A stretch of DNA of 64,000 nt from Dokdonella_A sp051958935 (lineage in GTDB: Bacteria > Pseudomonadota > Gammaproteobacteria > Xanthomonadales > Rhodanobacteraceae). The number at the start of each line of letters is the position of its first letter. The stretch's first letter is position 1. A program made the translations under genes and the position numbers. Below the pieces are notes generated by a model. The model searched no databases, was not told the DNA's origin, and worked only from the letters and a program-made list of their open reading frames with translations. The stretch is taken from assembly GCF_051958935.1 (NCBI RefSeq), contig NZ_JBQCFP010000023.1, forward strand, positions 69,924 through 133,923, read 5' to 3'. Positions 1 through 8,441 of this stretch are shown here, in pieces.

Positions 1-91
1 CAGAAGCGCAATGTCACCCGCTCGGCGCGCGCGCCGCCGCCGGCGCCGCGCGCGCGCGGCAACACGAGCGACGCGAGGCGGGCGAACGCGT

Positions 92-1606
92 TCATTCCTT
101 CACGCTGGCCTTGCCCTGCGGCGAGTCCTGCGCGAGCCAGCCGCCGACGAAGCCCGCCCGCTCGAGGCCACGCCGGATATGCGGGTTCTTCCGCATCACG
201 TTCCAGACGAGTCCGCTGCGGTAGTGTTCGATCATCGCCACGATCGGGCCCTGGTCGATGCCGATGTAGAGAGTGTCCACCCAGCCGACGCCGGGTACCA
301 CGCGGCCGGTGCGAAGCGGCCGGTCGGTGTAGTCGAAGCTCGGGTTGAACGCGTCGATGAAGCCGTAGCGCGTGTAGAGCGCGCCGTCGTAGCGCTCGCG
401 CATCTCGCGGATCGCGGGAATCACGATCTCCGGCGCGAACGCGATCGACGATGTCGCCGCGGTCGGCGCGATCGTGCCGTCGTCGATCGTGCCGAACAGG
501 CCCGCGCCGCGCGCGATGTAGCCGTAGAACGGCTTGGGGTCGTTCGCGTAGCGGTCGATCTCGCCGATACGGATGTCCTTGCGCGGTCCGTTGCAGGCGG
601 TGAGGCCCCACAGGTCCTTGCCGTAGTCCTTCCATTGCAGCGGATTGTGGATCGCGTACTCGCGCTGGGCGAGCGTCGCGCGCTTGCTGTTCTCGAAGTA
701 GTCGAGGTCGCGCGCGCGCATGTACTCGTCGCGGATGCCGCGGAAGTCGATCCAGACATGGCTGTACTGGTGGCCGAACAGCGGCGCGAAGCCGAGGTGC
801 TGCTGGCCCTGGAACGTGCCCCAGGTATGGTCGTAGGTGGACGTCCATTCGCCCCATGCGGCCGGATCGACCGCATGCGTGGGCGAACCGAGCGCGAGCA
901 CGTACAGCAGCATCGCCTCGTTGTAACCGTGCCAGTCGGCGTGGATGAAGCCGGCTTCGGGCGTCCAGCCCATCGCGACCGCGGGGGCGCGCGGCGAAGC
1001 CCAGTTCCAGTCGACGCGCGCGTAGATCGCCTCGGCGAGCCGGCGGATCTCGCGCTCGTCGCGCGTATCCCGATCGTAGTAGGACTGCGCGAACAGCACG
1101 CCGCCGAGCAGCAGCGTAGTGTCGATCGTCGACAGCTCGACCCATTTCGCCGCGTGGTAGCGGCGCCCGCTCTGCATGTCGAGGAAGTGGTAGTAGAAGC
1201 CCTTGTAGCCGGTCGCGTCCGGCTGCTCGCCCTGCGGCGCGTCGTGGAAGAAGCGCAGGGTCGCGAGCGTGCGCTTCACGGCTTGGCCGCGCTTCATCCA
1301 GCCGCGCTCGACGCCGATGCCGTACGCGGTGAGGCCGAAGCCGATCGACGCGATCGACGAGAAGTAGTCGCCGCTGTGGTCGTCGGGCCAGTGGTCGGGA
1401 ATCTGGCCGTTGGCGGTGTTGGCGCTGTCCTTGAAGAACGCGAAGGTGCGCTGCTCGACGTCCGCGATCAGGTCGCGGTCGTCGCGTGAGAGATCGGCAT
1501 ACGTCCCCGCCGAGGCGCCATGCGCGGTGGGGACTTTCGCACCCGACGAGAACGCGAGTGCGATGAACACGAGGATGCGGCTGATCGTCGTCAATTGGAC
1601 TCCCAT
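92..1606 (-). CDS. Secreted glycoamylase-fold hydrolase (PF10091, GH144-like)
   Basis: This 504-residue protein begins MGVQLTTISRILVFIALAF, a plausible Sec signal peptide ending near THGA, so I chose this ATG over longer upstream frames that read as arginine-rich shadow sequence. The body matches the glycoamylase-like (alpha/alpha)6 family PF10091: an FAFFKD start, the WVELSTIDTTLLLGG segment around residue 160, and aromatic-rich SHVWIDFRG and WKDYGKDLWGLTAC segments. Characterised members of this fold in bacteria include endo-beta-1,2-glucanases (GH144), so a periplasmic or secreted beta-1,2-glucan hydrolase is a good inference, not a proof; the old name glucoamylase is probably misleading. 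It lies 41 nt downstream of the TonB receptor gene and is probably co-transcribed with it and the LacI regulator. Confidence 0.85.
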   Translation of the reverse strand: MGVQLTTISRILVFIALAFSSGAKVPTAHGASAGTYADLSRDDRDLIADVEQRTFAFFKDSANTANGQIPDHWPDDHSGDYFSSIASIGFGLTAYGIGVERGWMKRGQAVKRTLATLRFFHDAPQGEQPDATGYKGFYYHFLDMQSGRRYHAAKWVELSTIDTTLLLGGVLFAQSYYDRDTRDEREIRRLAEAIYARVDWNWASPRAPAVAMGWTPEAGFIHADWHGYNEAMLLYVLALGSPTHAVDPAAWGEWTSTYDHTWGTFQGQQHLGFAPLFGHQYSHVWIDFRGIRDEYMRARDLDYFENSKRATLAQREYAIHNPLQWKDYGKDLWGLTACNGPRKDIRIGEIDRYANDPKPFYGYIARGAGLFGTIDDGTIAPTAATSSIAFAPEIVIPAIREMRERYDGALYTRYGFIDAFNPSFDYTDRPLRTGRVVPGVGWVDTLYIGIDQGPIVAMIEHYRSGLVWNVMRKNPHIRRGLERAGFVGGWLAQDSPQGKASVKE

Positions 1607-1647
1607 CGGGGAAGGAGGGCCGCCGCGAAGGGCGGCGGCCCCGTTGT

Positions 1648-4587
1648 TCAGAAACTGACCCTTCCCGATACCTTGATCGTGCGCGTGGGGAACTCCACGC
1701 CGAGGCCGTTGACCGTGCCGAAGTTCGGGTTCGTGTCGGTGGGTCCGCCGCGCCAGGTATCGTAGTCGGTCCAGTTGCGCGCGTTGAGCACGTTCAGTAC
1801 ATCGACGCGCAAGTGGAGGACCACTTTGTCGTCGAGGTTCCATTCCTTGGATGCCGCAAGGTCGAGTTGCTTGAACCCGACCGTCTTGTCCGGGGTGAAC
1901 GGATCGAAATAGCAGTGGTCGAAGTCGGGCGTGTCATGGCAGTTCGTCGCGTCGAGTGTTTCCGGGCTCGCGACCGTCGCCTTCGCCGAGTAAGTCACTC
2001 CCCAGGGGCCGTCGAGAATGCCGGTCATGACGAGGCGGTGACGGGCGACGCCGACCGAGCGGTGCCAGCCGACCTGGTCGACGTTGGGATAGTCGAACAC
2101 GTAGTGCTCGTCACCATCGCCGGCGTTCGGCCGGTTTTCGCGCGCATCGCTGAAGGTGTAGGCGAATGTCACGCCCCAGCCCGAGTCGCGTGGGTAAGGC
2201 TTTTCGAGCGACAGCAGCAGCGAGTTCAGGCGCGTCTCGATGCCGTTGTCGGCGAGGATCAGGCGGCCGTAGCCCGGGACGCCGTAGTCCCAGGGCTGAC
2301 TGCCCCAGGTCGCTCCCGGAATGCCGCGGAAGCCGCCGTCCGGATAGCGGTTGCCGAGCGTGAACACGATGCCGTCGTGGCTTTCGATGTGCACGATCGT
2401 CGCCGACGACCTCCAGTCCCCGAAGGCGTTGCGCATGCCGATGCTGAACTGGTCGGAATACGGCGTCTTCAGGTTGTTGTTGATCAGGTTGAGTTCGCCG
2501 CCGAGATTCGGGTTGGCGGCCACGAGCGCGGCGAGGTTGGCGGGGTCGAAATAGGAAGGGTTCCAATCCAGGCACGTTCCATTGCCGACCTCGCACGGGT
2601 GGTCATGCGTATTGAAGTCGAAACCGTAGCTCGGGAATATCGCGCTCGATTGCTCGAGTGCGAGGTAGTCGAACAGGTTGCGGTCGTACGCGCGCCCGGC
2701 GCCGCCGAAGATCACGTGCTGTTCGTCGCCGTCGAGATCGTAGGAGAACCCGAGACGCGGTTGCCAGGCGTCCTTGAACGCGTCGCGGTTGTGCCCATTG
2801 CTGATGTAATCGTCGATGTTGTAATCCGTGCGCTGGATGTTCTGCCAGCCATGCAGGGCGGCGACGAGCGGTGCCGGGGTCACGTAGTCGAGGTAGCTCG
2901 GCGTTTCCTCGTAGTCCCAGCGCAACCCGAGGTTCAATTGCAGCTTTTCGGTGACGTCCCAGTCGTCCTGCAGATAGAGGCCGAACTGCCGATTGCCCGA
3001 CTTGACGTTGAGGTCCCCGGCGCCCGGAACGAGCTGGCCGAATTCGACGCGGATCGGAACCGTGAGGCTTTCCTGGATGTCGTAGAAGTATTGCGGGTTG
3101 TACGGCTCCTGCTCGAACGAATTGACGTCGATCTTCTTGTACTTGATGCCCGCCTTCATCACGTGCGAGCCGGCGAACGTGAAGCCGGTGTAGGTGAAGT
3201 CGTCCTGGAACGAATAGCCGCTTTGTCCCTTGTCCTGGAAATCCGGGCCGCCGCCCGTATTGAGGATCGTCCTCCGGTCAGGAGTGATCAAACGATAGCC
3301 GGGTGCGTTGTTGATCGCTTTTGGGTTCCACGACTGGTCCTCGTAGGTGAGATGGGCGTCGTTGAGCCAGGTGTCGGCGTTGAATTGATAGCGAAGGTCG
3401 ACGCGCGTCTCGTCGTTGGTCTTCCGGCTGCCGAAGGAAGCCGTATTGGGCCCATCTCCGACGCCGCCGATGTCCGTTTCCTTGCGATACTTGCCTGTGA
3501 GTTCGAAAAGATGCTGGGTGCCGGGCGTCCAGGTCAGCTTGCCGAAATAAAGGTCCTCGTTGAACGGCGCATTCGTCGTGCCGACCTGGCTCGCGAGATC
3601 GGGAGGCAAGGCACTGATCGGCACGTTCTCCCCGATCTTGACTTCTTTCGGCGCGAGGATGTCCTTCGCCTCGTACGCCACGAAGAAGTGCAGCAGGTCC
3701 TGCACGATCGGGCCGCCGAAACTCGCGCCGTACTGCTTGTCGATCGTGGGCGTCTTCTTGTGGTCGCGCTGTTCGGATGGCGTGGCGGAGCGCAGATCCT
3801 GGTCGCTGTAGTCCATGAAGACATCGCCATGGAACTCGTTGGTGCCTGATTTGGTCACCGCGGTTATCGCGGCGCTGCTGATCTGGTCGAACTCCGCCTT
3901 GTAGTTCGACGAGATCACCTTGTATTCGGCGATCGCCGATTGCGGAAACGGATTGCCGCGCGTCGAATCCTGGCCGCTGACGCCGCCTTTTAGCACGTAG
4001 TTCTTTTGCCCGACGCCGTCGATGTAGACGTTCACGCCGTTGGAGTTCTGCGCGCCGCTCTTGAGTTGGGTCGAGCCATCGCTCTTGGTGACGAACTGGA
4101 CACCCGGGACGATGTCGGCGAAGGCGAGGAAGTTGCGCGAGTTCTGCGGCAACGCCTCGATTTGCCTGGTCGATATGTTGGTGCCGATTTCCGAGGTCTT
4201 CACCTCCACCAGCGATGGCGCCGTCACCGTCACACCTTCGAGTACGGTCGCTTGCGGCGCCACCCCTGCCTCGGGGGCGAGGTCGAGCGTCGCCGTGGAT
4301 GAAACCGTCAGGGTCGCCGTTCTTTCGGTGCCGGGCCCGGCATCGACGCGATAGGTGCCGGGCGGCAGGCCGAGCAGCGAATAGTTGCCATCGGCGGTGG
4401 CCTTGGTATGGCGCGTCGTTCCGGTCGCAACGTTCGTCGCGGTGATCTCGCTGTTCGCCGGCGCCTTGCCGCGCAGGTTCGCGTCGGCGGTCTGCGCCCA
4501 CGCGAGCGTGGGCAACGCGCTCGCGGCGACGACGGTGCTCGCGATCATCGTCGCGAGCAACTTCCTCTTCAGCATCGATGTACGCAT
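1648..4587 (-). CDS. TonB-dependent outer-membrane receptor, Oar-like, with N-terminal carboxypeptidase-regulatory domain
   Basis: This 979-residue protein starts with a signal peptide (KRKLLATMIASTVVAASALP, cleaved near AWAQ). It is followed by a carboxypeptidase-regulatory/CnaB-like domain of about 80 residues (GNYSLLGLPPGTYRV), a plug domain with VYIDGVG, and a long beta-barrel ending in SGRVSF with a terminal Phe, as outer-membrane barrels do. Oar-like receptors import large ligands such as oligosaccharides or peptides using TonB energy. A GGGGAGAG ribosome-binding site precedes the ATG. Its position between a LacI regulator (40 nt upstream) and a glycoside-hydrolase-like gene (41 nt downstream) suggests a carbohydrate ligand. 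No inner-membrane transporter is present in the cluster. Confidence 0.93.
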   Translation of the reverse strand: MRTSMLKRKLLATMIASTVVAASALPTLAWAQTADANLRGKAPANSEITATNVATGTTRHTKATADGNYSLLGLPPGTYRVDAGPGTERTATLTVSSTATLDLAPEAGVAPQATVLEGVTVTAPSLVEVKTSEIGTNISTRQIEALPQNSRNFLAFADIVPGVQFVTKSDGSTQLKSGAQNSNGVNVYIDGVGQKNYVLKGGVSGQDSTRGNPFPQSAIAEYKVISSNYKAEFDQISSAAITAVTKSGTNEFHGDVFMDYSDQDLRSATPSEQRDHKKTPTIDKQYGASFGGPIVQDLLHFFVAYEAKDILAPKEVKIGENVPISALPPDLASQVGTTNAPFNEDLYFGKLTWTPGTQHLFELTGKYRKETDIGGVGDGPNTASFGSRKTNDETRVDLRYQFNADTWLNDAHLTYEDQSWNPKAINNAPGYRLITPDRRTILNTGGGPDFQDKGQSGYSFQDDFTYTGFTFAGSHVMKAGIKYKKIDVNSFEQEPYNPQYFYDIQESLTVPIRVEFGQLVPGAGDLNVKSGNRQFGLYLQDDWDVTEKLQLNLGLRWDYEETPSYLDYVTPAPLVAALHGWQNIQRTDYNIDDYISNGHNRDAFKDAWQPRLGFSYDLDGDEQHVIFGGAGRAYDRNLFDYLALEQSSAIFPSYGFDFNTHDHPCEVGNGTCLDWNPSYFDPANLAALVAANPNLGGELNLINNNLKTPYSDQFSIGMRNAFGDWRSSATIVHIESHDGIVFTLGNRYPDGGFRGIPGATWGSQPWDYGVPGYGRLILADNGIETRLNSLLLSLEKPYPRDSGWGVTFAYTFSDARENRPNAGDGDEHYVFDYPNVDQVGWHRSVGVARHRLVMTGILDGPWGVTYSAKATVASPETLDATNCHDTPDFDHCYFDPFTPDKTVGFKQLDLAASKEWNLDDKVVLHLRVDVLNVLNARNWTDYDTWRGGPTDTNPNFGTVNGLGVEFPTRTIKVSGRVSF

Positions 4588-4626
4588 GGCTCTCTCCCCG
4601 GCACGCTGGCGATGATGGTTCGGTGG

Positions 4627-5631
4627 CTAGGATCGGGCGGCCCCGCAGGAGGCGCGCACGACGATTTCGCAGGGCAATACTTCGCTTCGCGCCGGGAACG
4701 CTCCCGGCGTTTCCAACTCGGCAATGAGGCGCGTGAACGCGGCGCGGCCGAGGTCGGCGACGCGCACGCGCACGGTGGTGAGCTGCGGCGTCACGTAGCG
4801 CGCGATCGGCACGTCGTCGAAACCCGCCAGCGCGATGTCGTCGGGGACGCGCAGCCCGCTTTCGGCGAGCGCGATGAGGCAGCCGACCGCCATCATGTCG
4901 TTGGCGGCGAACAGCGCGTCGGGCCGTTGCGCGAGCCCGGCGACATGCTTGCCGGCCGCATGGCCGGATTCCTCGGAGAAATCCCCCTCGAGCAGCAGCG
5001 CATCGCGCGCGAGCGACGCCTCTTCGAGCGCGTCGAGCCAGCCGCGGCGCCGTTCGTCGGCGTCGAGGTTGCCGACGGGGCCCGCGATCATCGCGATGCG
5101 CCGGTGGCCGCGGCCGAGCAGGTGGCGCGTCATCGCGGCGGCGCCGCCATGGTTGTCAAGGTTGAGCGTCGGGAAGCGCGAATGCTCGTGCGGTGCGTTC
5201 ATGAGCACTGCCGGCAACGCCTCCGGCAAGCTCTCGTGCAGGAACGAGGCGTCGACGTGCGGCGACATCACGAGCAGGCCGTCGACGCGGCCCTGCATCG
5301 AGCGGATCGCCGCGGTCGCCTCGTCGGCATCGCCGTGCGAACTCGACACGAGCAGGTGCAGGCCTTGCGCCCGTGCGGCGACGTCGATGCCGCGGATGAG
5401 TTCGGAGAAGAACTCGCCATGGAGATCCGGCAGCACCGCGCCGATCGTGCGCGTGCGCCGGGTGATGAGACTGCGCGCCGCGTCGTTCGGGCGATAGCGC
5501 AGCTTGGCCGCTACGTCGAGGATGCGATGCCGGGTCTGGTCGGTGACGTTGTCGCGCCCGTTGAGGGCGCGCGACACCGCTGCCACGGACACGCCTGCTG
5601 CCTTCGCGACGTCCTTGATGGTTACGGCCAT
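4627..5631 (-). CDS. LacI-family transcriptional regulator
   Basis: This is a 334-residue repressor of the LacI/GalR type. The N-terminus carries the classic helix-turn-helix and hinge (TIKDVAKAAGVSVAAVSRAL, residues 4-23) followed by a periplasmic-binding-protein-like sugar-sensing domain (TIGAVLPDL, ALFAANDMMAVG, IALAGFDDVP). A perfect palindrome with the CG centre expected of LacI operators lies 12 nt upstream of the start codon, so autoregulation is likely. The two genes downstream on the same strand, an Oar-like receptor and a PF10091 hydrolase, are the natural targets. The effector sugar cannot be read from the sequence; a glucan-derived sugar is an inference from the neighbours. Confidence 0.95.
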   Translation of the reverse strand: MAVTIKDVAKAAGVSVAAVSRALNGRDNVTDQTRHRILDVAAKLRYRPNDAARSLITRRTRTIGAVLPDLHGEFFSELIRGIDVAARAQGLHLLVSSSHGDADEATAAIRSMQGRVDGLLVMSPHVDASFLHESLPEALPAVLMNAPHEHSRFPTLNLDNHGGAAAMTRHLLGRGHRRIAMIAGPVGNLDADERRRGWLDALEEASLARDALLLEGDFSEESGHAAGKHVAGLAQRPDALFAANDMMAVGCLIALAESGLRVPDDIALAGFDDVPIARYVTPQLTTVRVRVADLGRAAFTRLIAELETPGAFPARSEVLPCEIVVRASCGAARS

Positions 5632-5643
5632 GTATGCGTCGGG

Positions 5644-5663
5644 TGATGTAAACGTTTACATCA
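5644..5663. promoter_or_regulatory. LacI-type operator, perfect 20-bp palindrome
   Basis: TGATGTAAACGTTTACATCA is its own reverse complement over all 20 positions and has the central CG step typical of LacI/GalR operators. It starts 12 nt upstream of the lacI-family ATG, where a bound repressor would block the promoter. It is the only such palindrome noticed in the lacI-receptor-hydrolase region. Confidence 0.8.
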
Positions 5664-5747
5664 TGCGAGCGCTTAACGGAATTGTCATGCTGCGTCACAG
5701 CAGCACAGCCGGACGCCACACGCCGCACCGCGTCGGCGTCGGCGGCG

Positions 5748-7790
5748 TCAGAACAAGCCGCGGACGCCGATCGAGACGTTGCGCCCAGGCAACGGCGCGG
5801 CATCCTTGATCAGCGACGTCGAGAGGCGTGCGGTCTGGTTCGCGAGATTGTTGCCGTCGAGGAACACTTCCCAGCTGCTGCGGTCATCGGCGAAGAAGCT
5901 GAAGGCGACATGCGCGTTGACGAGCGTGAAGCCGTCCGTCGAGGTTTCGAAGACCGCCGTATCGTCCTGCGCGAAGTAGCGCGTCGCGCCGACGCTCGTG
6001 CGCCAGCGGTCGTTGCGCCATGACAACTCGCTGCCGACGCGAGCGGCCGGGATGCGCGGCAGATTGCCGCCGTTTTCCAGTGTCGCGCGCACGGTGTCGC
6101 CCCAGACGCGCAGGTCGTAATCGCCGCTCGCGTTCTTGGCCAGATGGACGGTCGCTTCGGCTTCGCCGCCACGGAAACGCGCGTTCGCCTGCGACCAGTC
6201 GCGCACGGGCAGGTCGTCCTCGACGAGGCCGGTGTCGGCGAGATAGATGAAGTCGTCGTAGCGATTCGCATAGACGGCGACTTTCGCCTCGACGCGCTCA
6301 CCGTGCCAGTGCAGGCCGAGTTCGGCCTGGTTCGCGGTTTCCACGTGCAGCGTGGGGTTGCCGACCTCGAATGTCGCGGAGGCGTCGTGTGGACCATTCG
6401 CGAACAGTTCCTCCTCGGCCGGCGCGCGCTGTGCGCGATCGAGATTGAAGCTGAGATGCCAGGCATCGTCGATGCGCCAGGCGAACCCTGCCGACAGGCT
6501 GACCGGATGGAAGTCGCGCTCGCTGGCGCCCTCCGGCGTGCTGCCCTGGCGATCGACGCGCGCGCCAAGTTCGACGCCGAGTGCACCCAAGTCGCGGCGC
6601 TCGGTCATGAACACGCCCAGCCCGCGCGTCGATGTCGGTGGGACGAAGGTTTCGTCGCCGACCGCGGCGAAGTCGCGCCGGAATGCCTGCACGCCGAACG
6701 CGCCGGACCAACTCGCGAGTGGAGCATGCGTCAGCAGCAGGCGGCCTTCGTCGGCGTCGTTGCTGAAGGTCGTGCCCGGGACATCACCCTCGAATTCGAC
6801 GTGCTGGTAGTCGGTGTGGCCGAGGTCGAACTCGAGTTTGTCGATGCCGGTGAACGGCGCGTTGATCGCGCCCTCGAGGTCGTAGCGCGTCTGCGCCATC
6901 TGCAGGTGCACGGGCGCCTCGCCGGTTGCGGCATCACCGGGTTCGGCCGGATTGCCGTAGGTGTCGAGATAGCGCGAAACGGAAACGCCGAGATGACCCC
7001 AGTCGCCGATGGCCGAGCCGCCGATCGCACCGGCATTCGTGTGCACATAGCTGTTCGGCAGCGTCGCGCCGGGTACGTCGTAGTCGTGGTCGCGCCGGTC
7101 GAGGCCGTCCGCGTGCAGCGCGAAGCCGTTGCCACCCGCGTCGACGCGGAACACCTCGGAGCGGCCGTCCGACACGCTGTCGTAACCGACCTGCACGCGG
7201 CCGCTGACGCCGTCGGGAGGGATCGCGGTCGGAATGCGGCCGTCGACCACGTTGACGATGCCGCCGATCGCGCCGGAGCCGTAGAGCAGGGTGGCGGGCC
7301 CCTTGAGGATCTCGATCTGGTCGGCGAGGAAAGGTTCGACCGTGACCGCGTGGTCCTGGCTCACGTTCGACACGTCTTCCGAACCGAGGCCATTACTGAG
7401 CACGGATACGCGAGGACCGTCGAAGCCGCGGATCACCGGCCGGCCGACGCCTTGGCCGAACGAGGTCGACTGCACGCCGGGCACGTTCGATACGGTCTGG
7501 CCGATCGTGCCGGCACGGGCGTCGTCGAGTTCCGCGCCGGACAGCACGCTCACCGGTGCGACGACCTGATCCGCCCTCTGCGCACCGGGCAGTGCATTGA
7601 CGACGACGGTCGGCAGGGTCTCGCGATCGACCTTCGGCTTGGCACCGCCGAGTTCGGCGTCGGGCGGCGTGGCGGCGTCCTTGCCGGTGTCCGCGGCTCC
7701 ATCCGCGGGGGCGGCGGGTGCAGCGTGCGTGGATGGCGTGGACAGCACCAGGCCGGCACAGATCGCCAGGGCGAGACGGTGGATCGGCAT
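5748..7790 (-). CDS. TonB-dependent receptor, ZnuD-like (zinc uptake)
   Basis: This 680-residue protein has a signal peptide (MPIHRLALAICAGLVLSTP, cleaved near THAAP), a TonB box-like LPTVVVNAL stretch, a plug domain with PVIRGFDGPRVSVLSNGL and EILKGPATLLYGSGAIGG, and a barrel that ends GVRGLF with a terminal Phe. The plug resembles ZnuD/ZnuD2-type zinc and heme receptors. A Zur-box-like palindrome lies 31 nt upstream of the start. Divergent from it are a MerC-domain protein and then a zinc-type CDF efflux pump. Together these support import of Zn(II) across the outer membrane under zinc limitation. The ligand is inferred from family and context. Confidence 0.88.
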   Translation of the reverse strand: MPIHRLALAICAGLVLSTPSTHAAPAAPADGAADTGKDAATPPDAELGGAKPKVDRETLPTVVVNALPGAQRADQVVAPVSVLSGAELDDARAGTIGQTVSNVPGVQSTSFGQGVGRPVIRGFDGPRVSVLSNGLGSEDVSNVSQDHAVTVEPFLADQIEILKGPATLLYGSGAIGGIVNVVDGRIPTAIPPDGVSGRVQVGYDSVSDGRSEVFRVDAGGNGFALHADGLDRRDHDYDVPGATLPNSYVHTNAGAIGGSAIGDWGHLGVSVSRYLDTYGNPAEPGDAATGEAPVHLQMAQTRYDLEGAINAPFTGIDKLEFDLGHTDYQHVEFEGDVPGTTFSNDADEGRLLLTHAPLASWSGAFGVQAFRRDFAAVGDETFVPPTSTRGLGVFMTERRDLGALGVELGARVDRQGSTPEGASERDFHPVSLSAGFAWRIDDAWHLSFNLDRAQRAPAEEELFANGPHDASATFEVGNPTLHVETANQAELGLHWHGERVEAKVAVYANRYDDFIYLADTGLVEDDLPVRDWSQANARFRGGEAEATVHLAKNASGDYDLRVWGDTVRATLENGGNLPRIPAARVGSELSWRNDRWRTSVGATRYFAQDDTAVFETSTDGFTLVNAHVAFSFFADDRSSWEVFLDGNNLANQTARLSTSLIKDAAPLPGRNVSIGVRGLF

Positions 7791-7821
7791 TGCGGAATTT
7801 CCTCGGGCGGGCTAGTGAGTA

Positions 7822-7836
7822 TGTTATATAATAACA
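7822..7836. promoter_or_regulatory. Zur-box-like inverted repeat between divergent zinc genes
   Basis: TGTTAT-ATA-ATAACA is a 6-3-6 inverted repeat with the GTTAT/ATAAC arms typical of proteobacterial Zur sites. It also contains a TATAAT hexamer (7827-7832), so a bound repressor would cover a promoter core. It sits 31 nt from the start of the ZnuD-like receptor gene (minus strand) and about 120 nt from the MerC-domain gene (plus strand), and could control both. Confidence 0.7.
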
Positions 7837-7957
7837 ATATCACACCGGCCTCCGCCGAAAGTCATGCCCGTAGATGAATGGACCATTGAAACTGCCTCTC
7901 GCCGCCGCCACGCCTTCGCATACGGCGTTACGATATAGCCTTGCGAGAGGAACTGGA

Positions 7958-8374
7958 TTGGAACGACGCATTGCCACGCGTTTCGCGCGCTACGCCGACC
8001 GTTTCGGCGCGACGGCGTCGTTCGTCTGCGCGCTGCACTGCGCTGCGCTGCCGTTGCTGCTCGCGGTGCTGCCGGCGCTGGGGCTCGGCTTTCTCGCCGA
8101 TCACTCCTTCGAACGCGGCTTCATCGCGTTCGCGAGCGCGCTCGCGCTGGTCTCGCTCGCGTTCGGATTCCGTCGCCACCGGCGCCTGCGCGCGTTCGGG
8201 TTTCTCGTTCCCGGCGTCCTGTTGCTGGTCGCTGGCATCGTCATCGACATCGACGGGGCTCCGCTCGTGCATGCGCTGTTCGTCAGCTTGGGCGGCATGC
8301 TCGTCGCGCTCTCGCACCTGACCAACCTGCGCCTCGCGCATGGCCACGTGCACGATGCGGCGTGCGGGCATTGA
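7958..8374 (+). CDS. MerC-domain inner-membrane protein
   Basis: This is a 138-residue protein with four hydrophobic segments and the MerC hallmark FVCALHCAALPLL near the N-terminus, carrying two cysteines four apart beside a His. The C-terminus is His-rich (HGHVHDAACGH). I prefer the TTG start at 7958 because GAGAGGA precedes it by a few nucleotides; an ATG at 7874 would add 28 residues that look non-homologous. MerC itself is a mercury transporter, but chromosomal MerC-domain proteins next to Zur boxes probably act on zinc. It is divergent from the ZnuD-like receptor and upstream of a CDF exporter. Confidence 0.8.
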   Translation: MERRIATRFARYADRFGATASFVCALHCAALPLLLAVLPALGLGFLADHSFERGFIAFASALALVSLAFGFRRHRRLRAFGFLVPGVLLLVAGIVIDIDGAPLVHALFVSLGGMLVALSHLTNLRLAHGHVHDAACGH

Positions 8375-8441
8375 GCGCCGGTGATTGTGTAACCGCCGCC
8401 GCGGCGCCTAGCATCGCGACGATGGGACCGTCGCTGTCGTC

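Noticed and set aside
11..1489. Long open frame on the plus strand opposite the PF10091 hydrolase
   Set aside because: It is rich in Arg, Ala and Val with no domain, and mirrors a gene with a clear signal peptide and family match. The same holds for 1813-3849, 6144-7877, 18203-20866, 43173-46277 and others, a normal effect of high GC.
7874..7957. ATG at 7874 as the start of the MerC-domain gene
   Set aside because: The added 28 residues are non-hydrophobic and lack a ribosome-binding site, while GAGAGGA fits the TTG at 7958.
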